From assembly GCF_018069625.1 (NCBI RefSeq), contig NZ_CP072941.1, positions 1,178,001 to 1,242,000 on the forward strand: a stretch of DNA of 64,000 nt, written 5' to 3'. Shown here piece by piece: positions 1 to 11,500 of this stretch; position 1 is the stretch's first letter, and every line of letters starts with the position of its first letter. The position numbers were made by a program, and so were the translations under genes. Origin of the DNA: Streptomyces yatensis (GTDB lineage: Bacteria > Actinomycetota > Actinomycetes > Streptomycetales > Streptomycetaceae). The notes beneath the pieces were generated by a model. The model was not told the DNA's origin. It worked only from the letters and a program-made list of their open reading frames with translations, and ran no database searches.

Positions 1-2414
1 CAGCCGTAGCGGATGGCGTTGGTCATCAGCTCGCTGAGGATGAGTTCGGTGGTGAAGGCGATGTCCTCCAGCCCCCATGCGGCGAGTTGCTCGGCGGCCT
101 CGTTGCGGATGCGGGCGACCGCGGCGGGGTCGGAGGGCAGCTCCCACTCGGCGACGTGCCCGGGGTCCAGCAGATGGGTGCGGGCGACCAGCAGGGCGAT
201 GTCGTCGCCGGGGTGGGCGGAGGTCATGGTGTCGAAGACGGCCTGGCAGGTCTCCTCCGGTGTGCCCTCGGGCAGCCCGGCGAGGGTGCGGCGCAGGACG
301 CCCAGGCCCTCGTCGAAGTCCCGGCCGCGGTCCCGGATCAGGCCGTCGGTGTACAGGGCCAGCCGGCTGCCCTCGGGCAGGTCCAGCTCGACGGTCTCGA
401 TGGGTTCGCCGCCCAGGCCCAGCGGCGGGGCGAGGGGGATGTCGGGGAAGGTCACGGTGGAGTCCGGCAGGACCACCGCCGGGCCCGGGTGGCCGGCGCC
501 CGCCATCGTGCAGTGGCCGGAGACCGGGTCGTAGATGGCGTACAGACAGCTGGCGCCGCTGATCCCCGGGGCGTCGGTGCCCGATGCGGCCTGGTCCTGG
601 TCGAACCGGCTGGCCAGCTCGTCGAGATGGGCGATGAGCTCATCGGGCGGCAGGTCGAGGGCGGAGAAGTTGTGCACGGCGGTGCGCAGCCGGCCCATGG
701 TGGCGGCGGCGTGCAGTCCGTGGCCGACGACATCGCCGACGGCGAGGGCGACCCGGCCGCCGGGCAGGGGGATGACGTCGAACCAGTCGCCGCCGACTCC
801 GGCCTGGGCGGGCAGATAGCGGTGGGCCACGTCCAGGGCGTCCTGGTCGGGCAGGCCCTGGGGCAGCAGGCTGCGCTGGAGGGTGGCCGCCATGGCGTGT
901 TCGCGGGTGTAGCGGCGGGCGTTGTCGATGGCGACCGCGGCGCGGGCGACCAGCTCCTCGGTGAGCGCCACGTCGTCCTCGTCGAACGGGTCGGACTGCT
1001 CGGAGCGCCAGAAAGTGGCGATACCCAGGGTGACGTCCCGGGCCCGCAGCGGGATGGTGATCATCGAGTGGATGCCGTACGTGACGACCTTCGTCGCCTG
1101 TTCGGGGTCCTGCTCCTGCCATCCCTCATACGCCCGCAGATCCGCCTCGAGCACCGGCCGGCCCGCGCCGAAGCCCAGCGCCTGGGGCACGCCGCCGGCG
1201 TAGGTGATCATCTTGCCGACCCGCCACAGCGGATGGTCGGCCCGGATGCCGGAGGTGGCGGTGCGGCGCATGGCGTTGCCCGTGGGCTCGTCGCCGCGCA
1301 GCACGGGGTCCACCAGGTCGACGGTGGCGAAGTCGGCGAACCACGGGACGCCGAACTGGGTCAGCTCCTCGGCGGTCCGCACGACGTCCAGGGTGGTGCC
1401 GATCTTCGAGCCCGCCTCGAAGAGCAGCCTCAGCCGCCGCTCGGCCACTTCGGCCTTGCCGGACAGCGCGCGCAGTTCGGTGGAGTCACGGAGCGTGGCG
1501 ACGCTTCCGGACATCCCGCCGTCCCACCGGGTGGGCCGCTGGTTGATGGCGAGCAGCCGGTCCCCGGCCAGATGCACCTCGTCGGTGGCGACCCGGCCCG
1601 AGGCGAGCAGCTCGGCGGTGCGCGGCTCGAGGCCGAGCTCGGTGATGGGGCGGCCCTCGGCGTCCCGGGGCAGCTCGAGCAGCCGGCCGGCCTCGTCGTT
1701 GGCGAGGACGAGACGGCCGTGGCTGTCGACGATGAGCACCCCTTCCCGCACGGAGTGCAGGACGGCGTCGTGGTGCTCGTACATGCGGGTCATCTGGGCG
1801 GGGCCGAGCCCTCGCGTCTGGCGCCGCAGCCGCCCGCCGACCAGCGCCGTCCCGCCGGTGGCGAGCGCGAGCGCACCGGCGGCGGAGCCGAAGACCAGCG
1901 GCAGCTGGCGCTCGACCCGGCCGCTCACATCCGCGGCGGTCATGCCGGCGCACACCACACCGGCCACGGTGCCGTTGGCCCGGGGGATCGGGACGGTGGC
2001 CTGGACCTCCCGGCCGAGGGGCCCCTGCACCGACTCGGTGACGATCTTGCCCTTCACCACGGGCCGCCAGTCGGCGACGAGCTCCTTGCCGATGAACTCC
2101 GGCCTGGGGTGGGTGTAGCGGATGCCCTTGGTGTTCGCCACGACCACGAAGTCCAGATGCGCCCGCTTACGGGTCTCCTCGGCCCGCGGCTGCAGCTGGG
2201 CGGTGGGATTCTCCGTGCCCATCGCGGACGCGATCCCCGGGGAGGTGGCGAAGGTCTGGGCGACCGCGGTCGCGCGGCGGACGGCCTCCTGCTCACTGTC
2301 GTTGCGCGCCTGGAGGATGAGCGCCGTCGTGGCCGCGACGATGAGCAGGCCGACGAGCAGCACTTGAACAGCGAAAACCTGCCCGGCGATGCTGCGTACG
2401 CTCAAGCTGCGCAT
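1..2414 (-). CDS. SpoIIE-family sensor protein phosphatase (3' end cut by window edge)
   Basis: Reading from the ATG at 2414, the protein opens with a membrane helix (about residues 8-28), an extracellular Cache-like sensor segment (about 35-165) and a second helix (about 170-190). It continues with a PAS domain (motif LHSVREGVLIVDSHG), a GAF domain, a PP2C/SpoIIE phosphatase (GGDWFDVIPL, AVGDVVGHG, LYTDGL) and the start of a HATPase_c domain (ELILSELMTNAIRYG) that runs off the window. Such Streptomyces proteins sense a ligand or cell state and dephosphorylate anti-anti-sigma factors, while the ATPase domain can act as an anti-sigma kinase; which partner is used here cannot be told. At least 804 residues are present. 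The start was chosen because the first transmembrane helix follows directly; no strong Shine-Dalgarno sequence is visible, so it is slightly uncertain. Confidence 0.9.
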   Translation of the reverse strand, partial: MRSLSVRSIAGQVFAVQVLLVGLLIVAATTALILQARNDSEQEAVRRATAVAQTFATSPGIASAMGTENPTAQLQPRAEETRKRAHLDFVVVANTKGIRYTHPRPEFIGKELVADWRPVVKGKIVTESVQGPLGREVQATVPIPRANGTVAGVVCAGMTAADVSGRVERQLPLVFGSAAGALALATGGTALVGGRLRRQTRGLGPAQMTRMYEHHDAVLHSVREGVLIVDSHGRLVLANDEAGRLLELPRDAEGRPITELGLEPRTAELLASGRVATDEVHLAGDRLLAINQRPTRWDGGMSGSVATLRDSTELRALSGKAEVAERRLRLLFEAGSKIGTTLDVVRTAEELTQFGVPWFADFATVDLVDPVLRGDEPTGNAMRRTATSGIRADHPLWRVGKMITYAGGVPQALGFGAGRPVLEADLRAYEGWQEQDPEQATKVVTYGIHSMITIPLRARDVTLGIATFWRSEQSDPFDEDDVALTEELVARAAVAIDNARRYTREHAMAATLQRSLLPQGLPDQDALDVAHRYLPAQAGVGGDWFDVIPLPGGRVALAVGDVVGHGLHAAATMGRLRTAVHNFSALDLPPDELIAHLDELASRFDQDQAASGTDAPGISGASCLYAIYDPVSGHCTMAGAGHPGPAVVLPDSTVTFPDIPLAPPLGLGGEPIETVELDLPEGSRLALYTDGLIRDRGRDFDEGLGVLRRTLAGLPEGTPEETCQAVFDTMTSAHPGDDIALLVARTHLLDPGHVAEWELPSDPAAVARIRNEAAEQLAAWGLEDIAFTTELILSELMTNAIRYG

Positions 2415-2659
2415 GCTCAAGAACGAACGGAAGCGCTTCCGGGAGAGGGGGTGTGGGGCAGGTCCTGACCGACCGAAAACTCCGACCACGCACCCTTCCT
2501 ACCATTTGTCACCCTCGGATCGTGAAGCCCGGCGGCACACGATCGGGGACCGTCCCGGCCTCCGATACACATCGGCACCATACGTGGCGGCTCGGCCACG
2601 CATCGCTCACCGTGGCGCTCCTCGTCGAGCGCCGGGCCATATCGGCCCACCTACCACGG

Positions 2660-3034
2660 TCACACATCGAGCCGGTGGGCCACAGCCCCCATCGTCGCCC
2701 TCGCGGCGCCAAGATCCACCCGCGCCCGGTCGGCCACCAGATAGAGAAAGACACCCTGGCGGGTGCGCTGGCTGAGCGGACGGATCAGATGGTATTCGGT
2801 GTCCAGGGTGACCACGATGTCCTCGAGACGATCCGGGTCGTAGCCGAGCAGCTCCAGCGTGGACAGCTTGGCCCGCATGACATCCGTGTCCCCGTAGGCC
2901 ACCTTCTCCAGGTCCGGACCGCGCGGGGTCTGGACGGCACCCAGGGTGATCCGGCTCAGATAGTCCACGAGCGAGGCCGCCAGCGCGCCCTCGCACTCCA
3001 TCATCTCGCGCAGTGACTCCTCGATGTCGATCAT
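2660..3034 (-). CDS. Small roadblock/LC7-like protein
   Basis: A 124-residue protein beginning MIDIEESLREMMECEG. Its size and alternating helix/strand pattern (hydrophobic strands DIVVTLDTEYHLI and GVFLYLVADR) resemble roadblock/LC7 proteins, which in Streptomyces commonly work with sensor kinases and small GTPases to set cell polarity or development. I see no catalytic motif. It lies directly upstream of, and on the same strand as, the SpoIIE phosphatase with a 245-bp gap, so a shared signalling role is possible but not shown. The assignment rests on fold-like pattern rather than a diagnostic motif; a conserved hypothetical protein is the safe description. Confidence 0.7.
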   Translation of the reverse strand: MIDIEESLREMMECEGALAASLVDYLSRITLGAVQTPRGPDLEKVAYGDTDVMRAKLSTLELLGYDPDRLEDIVVTLDTEYHLIRPLSQRTRQGVFLYLVADRARVDLGAARATMGAVAHRLDV

Positions 3035-3232
3035 GGCCCGTCGCCCTCCCGGGGACCCTGGAGATCACATCCACCTATTTCATCCTTGCACAAGGCTCGC
3101 CGACGCACCCCCGCTCGCGCCCGATCGCCGGCACCGGGTGCCCCACCCCGTGGTGGCGGGCCGCCGATCGTCCTATCCTGCGCACGCGTTGATCGACTTC
3201 GGACTGAATCGTCGCTTCCCGCTGGAGGACGC

Positions 3233-4591
3233 ATGACCATCGGCAGCACCCCGTCCCGGGCCGTGGTGGTGGGCACCGGCTCCCGGGCCCAGATGTTCAC
3301 CGAGGCGCTGGCCCGCCGCCCGCAGCTGAGGGTCGCCGCGCTGTGCGATCCGAACCCGGTGCGCATCGCCCACCACCAGCGGCTGCTGAAGGAGGCGGGC
3401 GAGCCGGAAGCCGCCGCCTGGAGTCCCGAGGAGTTCGAGCGGCGGCTGCGCGCGGACGATATCCAGGAGGTGGTGGTGACCTGCGTGGACGCACTGCACG
3501 ACGCGTACATCGTGCCCGCGCTGCGAGCCGGCTGCCGGGTGGTCACCGAGAAGCCGATGACCACCGATGCGGCCAAGTGCCGCCGCATCCTGGAGACGGT
3601 CGAGGAGACCGGCAACCATCTGGCGGTCGCCTTCAACTACCGCTTCAACCCGGTGCACGAGGAGGTCCACCGGCAGCTGTCCGGCGGCGCCATCGGCGAG
3701 GTGCTGTCGGTGCACTTCGAATGGCTGCTGGACACCCGGCACGGGGCCGACTACTTCCGCCGCTGGCACCGCGAGAAGGAGCACAGCGGCGGGCTGATGG
3801 TGCACAAGTCCAGCCACCACTTCGACCTGGTCAACTGGTGGCTGGGGGCCCGGCCGGCGGAGGTGTTCGGCTACGGCCGGCTCGGCTTCTACGGCCGTGC
3901 GGCGGGCGAGCGCAGCGGCTACCGGCGCGAGTACGAGCGGGCGCACGGCGCCGCCGCCGCGCAGGACGACCCGTTCGCGCTGGAGCTCGCCGAGAACGAC
4001 GCGCTGCGCTCGCTGTATCTGGACGCCGAGGGCGTGGACGGCTACCACCGCGACCGCAACGTGTTCGGCGACGGCGTCACCATCGAGGACGACATGGCGC
4101 TGCTGGTCCGCTATGACACCGGCGCCACCATGACGTACCACCTGACCGCCTACTCCCCCTGGGAGGGCTACCGGGTGATGTTCAACGGCACCCGGGGCCG
4201 GCTGGAGCTGGAGGTCGAGGAGAGCGCGTGGCAGCCGTCGCTGCTGGGCACCTCCTCGGGCCACGGCACCATCCACGGCGACCAGGCCCTGGCCAACGCG
4301 GGCGGTCCGCGGCTGGTGCTGCGGCCGCTGTGGGAGCCGCCGCGGGAGGTGGGGCTGCCGGAGTTCGACCACGCGGGACACGGCGGCGGCGACGAGCGGA
4401 TGCTGGAGGTGCTGTACGGCCCGGTGGATCCGGCGGCGGCCACCGGGACGGCGGCCGGGGACGCCTCGGACGCCTCACGCCGGCGGGCCACCGAGGAGGA
4501 CGGGGCGCTGGCGCTGGTCACCGGGCTCGCGGCCAACCAGTCGTTCGTCAGCGGAAAGCCGGTGGCCACGGCGGATGTCGTGACGCTGTAG
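3233..4591 (+). CDS. Gfo/Idh/MocA family oxidoreductase
   Basis: A 452-residue NAD(P)-dependent sugar or polyol dehydrogenase-type protein. The N-terminal Rossmann fold shows VVGTGSRAQMFTEAL (nucleotide loop), VVVTCVDALHD, and the family EKP motif in VTEKPMTTDAAKC. The C-terminal alpha/beta domain holds MVHKSSHHFDLVNWW, whose His and Asp are placed like the family substrate-binding and catalytic residues. The ATG at 3233 is chosen because GGAGG lies at 3224-3228 and the Rossmann fold starts within ten residues; upstream in-frame starts lack this. The family is broad (inositol, glucose, oligosaccharide dehydrogenases), and no neighbouring transporter fixes the substrate. It is divergent from the roadblock-like gene and probably monocistronic. 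Confidence 0.9.
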   Translation: MTIGSTPSRAVVVGTGSRAQMFTEALARRPQLRVAALCDPNPVRIAHHQRLLKEAGEPEAAAWSPEEFERRLRADDIQEVVVTCVDALHDAYIVPALRAGCRVVTEKPMTTDAAKCRRILETVEETGNHLAVAFNYRFNPVHEEVHRQLSGGAIGEVLSVHFEWLLDTRHGADYFRRWHREKEHSGGLMVHKSSHHFDLVNWWLGARPAEVFGYGRLGFYGRAAGERSGYRREYERAHGAAAAQDDPFALELAENDALRSLYLDAEGVDGYHRDRNVFGDGVTIEDDMALLVRYDTGATMTYHLTAYSPWEGYRVMFNGTRGRLELEVEESAWQPSLLGTSSGHGTIHGDQALANAGGPRLVLRPLWEPPREVGLPEFDHAGHGGGDERMLEVLYGPVDPAAATGTAAGDASDASRRRATEEDGALALVTGLAANQSFVSGKPVATADVVTL

Positions 4592-4650
4592 CCGGGGGCG
4601 CCGGGTCCAACGCGGCTCATCCCGCCCGGGGTTGGGGCAGGATGAGCCGC

Positions 4651-5565
4651 ATGGACACGGATGCGATCGAAACACCCCGGGCGCCCCTCTTCCGGAGCGC
4701 CACCCGGCACCGCCGAAGACGGCTGCTCGGCTGCCTCGCGGCGGCCGGCCTGCTCAGTGCCTGCGGTACGCAGACCTCCTCGGGAGTCGCCGCGGTGCCC
4801 GACGAGGCCACCTCCCGCCCGTCGGGCCCCACCGTCTCCCCGGACAGCGCCGCCCCCGCGGTCTGCCCCGAGTCGGGGGTGCTGCTGCGGGCCGCGGAGG
4901 CCAACGCCGCGATGGGGCTGCGGGAGCAGCAGATCGAGCTGGTGAACTGCGGCGGACGCGTCTATACGGTCAACGGCCATCCGTCCGTCCAGGTCCTCGA
5001 CGCGGACCTGGAGCCGCTGGAGGTCACGGTCGGCCATGGGGCGTCGGGCATCGCCACCGTCGACGGCTTCGAGACGGCCACCGGGCCGGTGCGGCTGAAG
5101 CCCGGTGAGCGGGCGGTGATGCGTCTGCTGTGGCGGAATCTGGTGACGGACACCACCCGCCCCGCCGCCGAGGGGCGCTATCTGCGGATCGCGCCGAACG
5201 GCGACGGAGCGGATGTGCAGACCGTGCCCGACCTCGTCGACCTGGGCACCACCGGCAAGCTGGGCGTGAGCGCCTGGGCCCGCCCCGGAGCGTCCTTCCC
5301 CGGATCGTCCTGGCGCGGATCGCCCGGACGCCGGTTCGTCACCCGCGCCGGTGGTGCCGTAGGTCCCGCGGCCCCGTCAGCCCGGGGCGCCCAGCCGCTC
5401 CTGCGGCCGGTCGGCCGGATCCAGCCCCAGTTGCTCGGCGAGCCCGGCGGCCAGGGCCTCCAGGGTCGGATGGCGCCAGACGAAGTTGCCCGCGAGCTTG
5501 ATGTTCAGCCCCGTCTCCAGGCGCACCCGCAGCTCCATGGCGAGCAGCGAGTCGAACCCCAGTGA
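4651..5565 (+). CDS. DUF4232-type lipoprotein with doubtful 3' end
   Basis: The N-terminus is a lipoprotein signal: arginine-rich start, hydrophobic stretch and lipobox LSAC with the acylated Cys at about residue 38, then a Pro/Ser/Thr linker. The body (CPESGVLLRAAEANAAMGLR, VELVN/CGGRVYTV-like strands, VTVGHGASG, LKPGERAVMRLLWRN) matches DUF4232 proteins, which are surface-exposed and of unknown role. The ATG at 4651 is preferred to the one at 4642 because AGGA at 4639-4642 is spaced correctly for it. Homologues as I recall them end soon after the strand LGTTGKLGVSAW, but here the frame stays open for another 90 or so residues and overlaps the convergent PKS gene by 189 bp. A real extension, a frameshift near 5260 (the next frame stops at 5267 and 5360) or a sequencing error are all possible. 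Confidence 0.7.
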   Translation: MDTDAIETPRAPLFRSATRHRRRRLLGCLAAAGLLSACGTQTSSGVAAVPDEATSRPSGPTVSPDSAAPAVCPESGVLLRAAEANAAMGLREQQIELVNCGGRVYTVNGHPSVQVLDADLEPLEVTVGHGASGIATVDGFETATGPVRLKPGERAVMRLLWRNLVTDTTRPAAEGRYLRIAPNGDGADVQTVPDLVDLGTTGKLGVSAWARPGASFPGSSWRGSPGRRFVTRAGGAVGPAAPSARGAQPLLRPVGRIQPQLLGEPGGQGLQGRMAPDEVARELDVQPRLQAHPQLHGEQRVEPQ

Positions 5566-8500
5566 CCTCAGGGGGGTCTGCGGATCGAGGGTGGCGCTGC
5601 TGAGCCGCAGCACGGCACGGATGTGGTCGGTCAGATAGGACTCCAGCGCGGCCCGGCGGGCCGGCCCCGCGGGGAGTGCGGCCAGCCGGGCGCGGATGTC
5701 GTCGGTGCCCTCCCGGGCGGCCACCGGAGTGTCGTCGCCGGGGAGGAGCGGGGCGAACAGGGCGGACCGGCGGGCGGCGGCGGGGATCCAGGTGGCCGGT
5801 TCGCCGGGGATCACACCGGTCTGCACCCGCCGGTGGGCCAGCAGGGCGCCGAGCGCGCCGAGCCCCTGCTCGGTGGGGATCGTCTGATAGCCGCGGTCGG
5901 CGAAGCCGGTGGCCACTCCGGTCTCGCCCCACGGGCCCCAGTTGACCGCGAGGGTGGGCAGGCCGCGGGCCGAGCGCCATCCGGCGAAGCCGTCCAGCCA
6001 GGCGTTGGCGGCCGCGTAGGCGCCCTGTCCGGCGTTGCCGAGCAGCGAGGCCATCGAGGAGTACACCGCGAACCAGTCGAGCCGGTGTCCCTCGGTGGCC
6101 TGGTGCAGGCGCCACGCCCCGGTGACCTTCGGCGCCCAGACGCGGCCCAGCTGGTCCTCGCGTATGTTGGCCACGGCCGCGTCGTCGAGGACCATCGCGC
6201 TGTGGACGACACCGTTCAGCGACGCCCCTTCGGGCGCGGTGGCGGCGGACACGAGCCGGTCGGCCGTGCCCGGGAGGCTGATGTCGCCGGTGACGACGGT
6301 GATCCTGGTCCCGGTCGCGGAGAGTTCGGCGAGGGTCCGCGCGGCGGCGCCGATCGGTGCGGTACGCCCGTTCAGCACCAGGTGGCCCGCGCCCCGCCGG
6401 GCCAGCCAGCACGCGGTGGCGAGCCCGAGACCGCGCAGGCCGCCGGTGACGATGTACGTACCGCCCTCGCGTACCGTCAGCGGTCCGTCGGGCAGAACGG
6501 CGTCGAGCTCGCCCTCCTGCGGGATGGTCAGCACCAGTTTGCCGATGTGGCGGGCACCGGCCATCCGCCGGAACGCGTCGGTGACCTCCGCCAGCGGGTA
6601 GGTGGTGCAGCGCAGCGGCTTGAGATGGCCCTCGGCGATCGCGGCGAGCACCTCGCGCAGCATCGCCGCGTACACCTGCGGGCGGGCCAGCTGCAGCTCC
6701 CTCAGGTCCACGGTGGAGAAGGTGATGTTGTGGCGCAGCGGGGAGAGTCCGAGCGGGGCGTCGGAGAGGATGTCGCGGACGCCGAGTTCGACGAACCGGC
6801 CGAAGGGGCGCAGGCACTCCAGCCCGGCCCGGATGGCCGAGCCGGCGAGGGAGTTGAGCACGACGTCCACGCCCTCGCCCCCGGTGGCCTCCTTGACCTC
6901 GTCGCGGAAGTCCAGCGACCGGGAGTCCATCACCTGGGCGATGCCCATGGCCCGCAGGAAGCGCCGCTTCTCCTCGCTGCCCGCCGTGGCCAGCACCTCG
7001 GCGCCCAGCAGCCGGGCGACCGCGATGGCGGCGAGCCCGGTGCCGCCGGTGGCCGAGTGGATCAGCACCCGCTCCCCCGCGGTCACCTGGCCGATGTGGC
7101 GCAGCGCGTACCAGGCGGTGAGGAACGCGATCGGCAGCCCGGCGGCGGTGTCCGGGGCGAGGCCCTCGGGGAGGGGTGCGGTGCGGTCGGCGGGGACGAC
7201 GGTGAACGATCCGAAGGCGCCGCCGTGCACATCGGCCGCCACCACCCGGTCACCGGCGCGGAGATGGTCGACACCGGGCCCCACCGCGCTCACCTCGCCC
7301 GCGCATTCGAAGCCGAGCCGGTAGCGGATGTTCTCGTCGCCGGGGAGCAGGCCCATGGCGGTGAGGACGTCGCGGAAGTTCAGGCCCGCGGCGAGCACCC
7401 GCAGCTCCACCTCTCCGGGCCCGGGCCGGCGGCGGGGGGTGGTGGTGAGCTCCAGGCTGCCGAGGTCGCCGAGGCGGCCGGCGCGCAGCCGGAAGCCGTC
7501 GGTGCCGCAGCGCACGGTGCGGGCACAGGCGGTGGTGCGCTCGGTGTCGGTGAGGGGCGCGTAGTCCAGCTCGGCGGTGTAGCGGGCGCTGTCGCGCAGC
7601 GCGATCTCCTCCTCGGGGCCGTCGGCGAGGAGTTCGGCGGCGAGGGTTTCCGCGAGCTCGTCGGGGGCGGCCGGGTCGGTGTCCACCAAGGTGGCCCGCA
7701 GCTCGGGGTGTTCCAGGGCGAGCACCCGCACGAGTCCGCGGAGCGGGCTCTGTCCGGGGTCGGCCAGGTCCCCGGGGGTGACGGTGCGGGCGCCGCGGGT
7801 GGCGGCGTAGAGGCGGGGCGGTTCGGGGAAGCGGGCGGTGAGCGCCTGGGCGGCGGCGAGCAGCCGGCGGGTGCGGCGCAGCCCGTCCTCCGCTCCGCCG
7901 TCGGCGGGGCGCGGGCCGCACAGGAGCACCACGGCGCGCGGCCGTTCTCCGGGGCGGGTGAGCCGGCTGGTGAGGGCGTCGCGGAAGGCGTCGAGCCCCT
8001 GGTCGGCCAGGGGCGTCTCCCACACCCGGGCGGTGGCGCCGGCGTTGCGCAGGGCGGCTGCCACCGGGCGGGCGGTGCCGTCCGCCTCTCCGACGATCAG
8101 CCAGCGCCCCGGGGGCCGGGTGGTCGCGGGCCGGGTGGCGCGCCGCCAGCCGACCTCGAGGAACCACTGGTCGGCCTCGGCCGTGCGGTCCGCGGCGCTG
8201 TGGACGATCCGCAGTCCGTCGACGGCGAGGACCGGGCGGCCGTCCGCGTCGAGCAGGCGGACGTGCCCGACGGTGGCCCCCGGGGTGGTCTCGACGAGGC
8301 GGGCGTGGCAGTACACGGCGGTACCGGGGTCGCCGAGGACGCGTGCGCTCTGCATCCGCACGGGCAGCATCAGCCGCCGGTCGCCCTCGTCGAGCAACCC
8401 GGCGCCGAGGAGTTGGGCGCACAGGTCGACCAGGACGGGATGGACGCGCAGCCCGTGTCCGGGCTCGCGGGCGGCCTCGGGAATCCGTACCCGGGCCCAG

Positions 8501-11500
8501 AAGCTGTTGCCGTGGCGGGCGGTGGACAGCTCGGTGATGCCCTGGAACGCCGGTCCGTGTGTCACGCCCCGGGCCCGCAGATCGGCGTACAGCGCTTCGG
8601 CCGCCATGGGCACGGGGTGGCGCAGGGCGAGGGTCCGGACGGAGGCGGGGCGGGAGCGCGGTGGTACGGCGAGTCTGCGGAGCACGGCAGTGGCCTGCCG
8701 CACCCAGGCGCCGTCCTCGGCGCGTCCGAAGATCTCGCATTCGGCCCGGTCGGCGGCGGCGAGGGTCACCGTGGTGGAGAGGTCGGTGTGCTCGGCGAGC
8801 CGCAGCAGTTCACGGAAGTGCAGATCGGTGACCTCGACCTCCTCGGGTGTGGCGCCGAACACCTCGCAGGCGGCGGTGAGCGCGAGGGCGTAGGAGGCCG
8901 CGCCGGGCAGGACGGGGGCGTCGTGCACCCGGTGGTCGTCGAGCCAGGGCAGGGCCGCGGTGCCGGTGCGGGCGCGCCAGGAGTGGCGGACGGGTTCGCC
9001 GGGCACCTCCAGGTGCGCGCCGGGCAGCGCACCGGCCGGGCCCGCGCCGGGCGGGTCGTCGGAGGGCGCGGGGAGTGGGGCGTCGGCCCAGTGGCGGGTG
9101 CGGTCGAAGGTGATGGGCGGTACGTCGGCGAGGGCGGCGTCCGCGTACAGCACCGACCAGTCGACGGGGACGCCCGCGCAGTGCAGCGCGGCCAGCTGGG
9201 TCCGGAAGGTGGCCGGCTCGTCCTCCTCGCGGCGGAGCGTGGGCAGGACGACGGGGTCCTCCACCAGACCGGCGAGACCGCGCAGGACGGGGTGGGTGAT
9301 GACCGGATGGGGGGATATCTCGACGTACACCAGGTGGCGGTCGGCCGCGGCGGCGGCGACGGCCGCGGCGAACCGGACCGGGTGGCGCAGATTGGCGCAC
9401 CAGTAGTCGGCGTCGAAGGCGGGCGGGGTGTGCGGATCGTCGAGGACGGTGGTGTAGAAGGGCACGTCGGGGCGGCGGGGGGTGAGGTCGGCGAGGGCGG
9501 TGCGCAGATCGGCCAGGAGCGGGTCCACCTGGGGTGAGTGCGAGGCGACGTCCACGGCGATCGGCGCGGCGGGCACGGAGCGGGCCTGCCAGCCGGCCAC
9601 GAGCCGTTCGACCTGGGCGGTGTCCCCGGCCACCACGGTGGAGCCGGGTGCGGCCATGACGGCGACGGTGACCGCTGCCGCGGCGGCGCCGGTGTCGAGT
9701 TCGGCCTGCACCTCGTCGGCGCCCAGGCCCACCGTGGCCATGGCGCCGTTCCCGGCGACCCGGGTGAGCAGCCTGGAGCGGCGGCAGATCACCTTGGCCC
9801 CGTCGGCCAGGGAGAGCGCCCCGGCCACCACGGCGGCGGCGACCTCCCCCATGGAGTGGCCGATGACCCCGGCGGGCTCCACGCCGTGGGCGCGCCAGGT
9901 GGCGGCGAGCGCGGTCTGCAGGGCGAACAGCACGGGCTGCACCCGGTCGCAGCCGGTCACCGGGGCGCCGGAGCGGACGATGTCGAGCACCGAGAATCCG
10001 GACTCGGCGGCGATGAGCGCGTCGGCCTCGGCGAGCGCCTCGGCGAAGGCCGGTTCGCTCTCCAGCAGCCGCCGTCCCATACCGGGCCACTGGGAGCCCT
10101 GTCCGGAGAACACCCAGATCGGCCGGCGGGAGACCGAGGCGCCCACGGCCCCGCTCACCACGGCGGGGTGGGCCTGACCGTCGGCGAACGCCCGCAGGGC
10201 GGCCACGAGTTCGGCGCGGGAGGCGGTGGTGACGCCGAGCCGCCCGCGGCCGGCGGCGCGGCGCAGCGCCAGGGTGTGGGCGATGTCGCGCAGCGGGGTG
10301 TCCGCGCCGTCGCCCTCCAGCCAGTCCGCCGTCCGCCGTGCGGCGGACGGCAGCGCGGCCGGTGAGCCGGCGGGGACGAGGAACACCTGCGGAACGGCGC
10401 GGGTGGCGGTGCGGGGGCGCGGTGCGGTGCGGGAGGCGGGCGCGGTGGGGGGTTGTTCCAGCACCACATGGGCGTTGGTCCCGGAGAAGCCGAAGGAGGA
10501 CACGGCGGCCAGCCGGGGGCCGGTCCGCACCGGCCAGGGGGTGAGCTCGCGGGGGATGAAGAAGCGGGTTCCCTCGGCGGCGATGGCGGGGTTCCACCGG
10601 GTGAAGTGCAGATTGGGCGGGATGAGTCCACGGCCCAGGCACAGCACGGCCTTGATCAGTCCGGTGACCCCGGCGGCGGGCTCCAGATGGCCCAGGTTGG
10701 CCTTGACGGAGGCCAGGGCGCAGCGGTCGCGGCCGGTGCCGTAGACCTGGGCGAGGCTGGTGAATTCGACCGGGTCGCCGACGGGGGTGCCGGTGCCGTG
10801 GGCCTCCACCATGCCGACTTCGGCGGGGTCCACCCCGGCGCGGCCGAGCGCCTCCTCGTACAGGGCGCGCTGGGCGGTGGCCGAGGGCGCGGCGAGGCCG
10901 TCGGAGCGGCCGTCCTGGTTGACGGCCGAGCCGCGCAGCACGGCCAGGATCCGGTCCCCGTCGCGCAGGGCGTCGGTGAGGCGCTTGAGGACGACGATGC
11001 CGCACCCCTCGCCGCGGACGAAACCGTCGGCGGCGGCGTCGAAGACGTGGCAGTGGCCGGTGTGCGAGAGCATGCCCATCTGGTCGAACGAACGGGTGGT
11101 CCGCGGCTCGAACATCAGGGTGACCCCGCCGGCCAGGGCCAGTTCGCATTCCCCGGCGCGCAGCGCCTGGGCGGCCAGGTGGACGGCGACCAGGGAGGAG
11201 GAGCACGCGGTGTCCAGGGCCACCGACGGGCCGTGGAGGCCCAGGAGGTAGGAGATCCGGCCGGTGGCGACGCAGTGCCCGTTGGTCAGGACGGAGCCCT
11301 CGACCTCCCGTTCCCGGGGGCGCCGGTCGAGCCCGTTCATGTAGTCGTTGTAGCTGATCCCGGCGAAGACGCCGGTGGCGGTGGAGCCGAGCCGGTCGGG
11401 TGGCATTCCGGCGTGTTCCAGAGCCTCCCAGGACACTTCGAGCAGCAGCCGGTGCTGGGGGTCGAGGACATCGGCCTCGCGTCCGGAGACGCCGAAGAAG

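Noticed and set aside
87..2468. Long plus-strand open frame of 793 codons opposite the SpoIIE gene
   Set aside because: It is the GC-bias shadow of the minus-strand phosphatase; the Gly/Val/Gln-rich translation has no domain.
5623..9537. 1304-codon plus-strand open frame opposite the PKS
   Set aside because: Shadow of the PKS gene; repetitive Gly/Ala/Val/Gln composition and no ribosome site.
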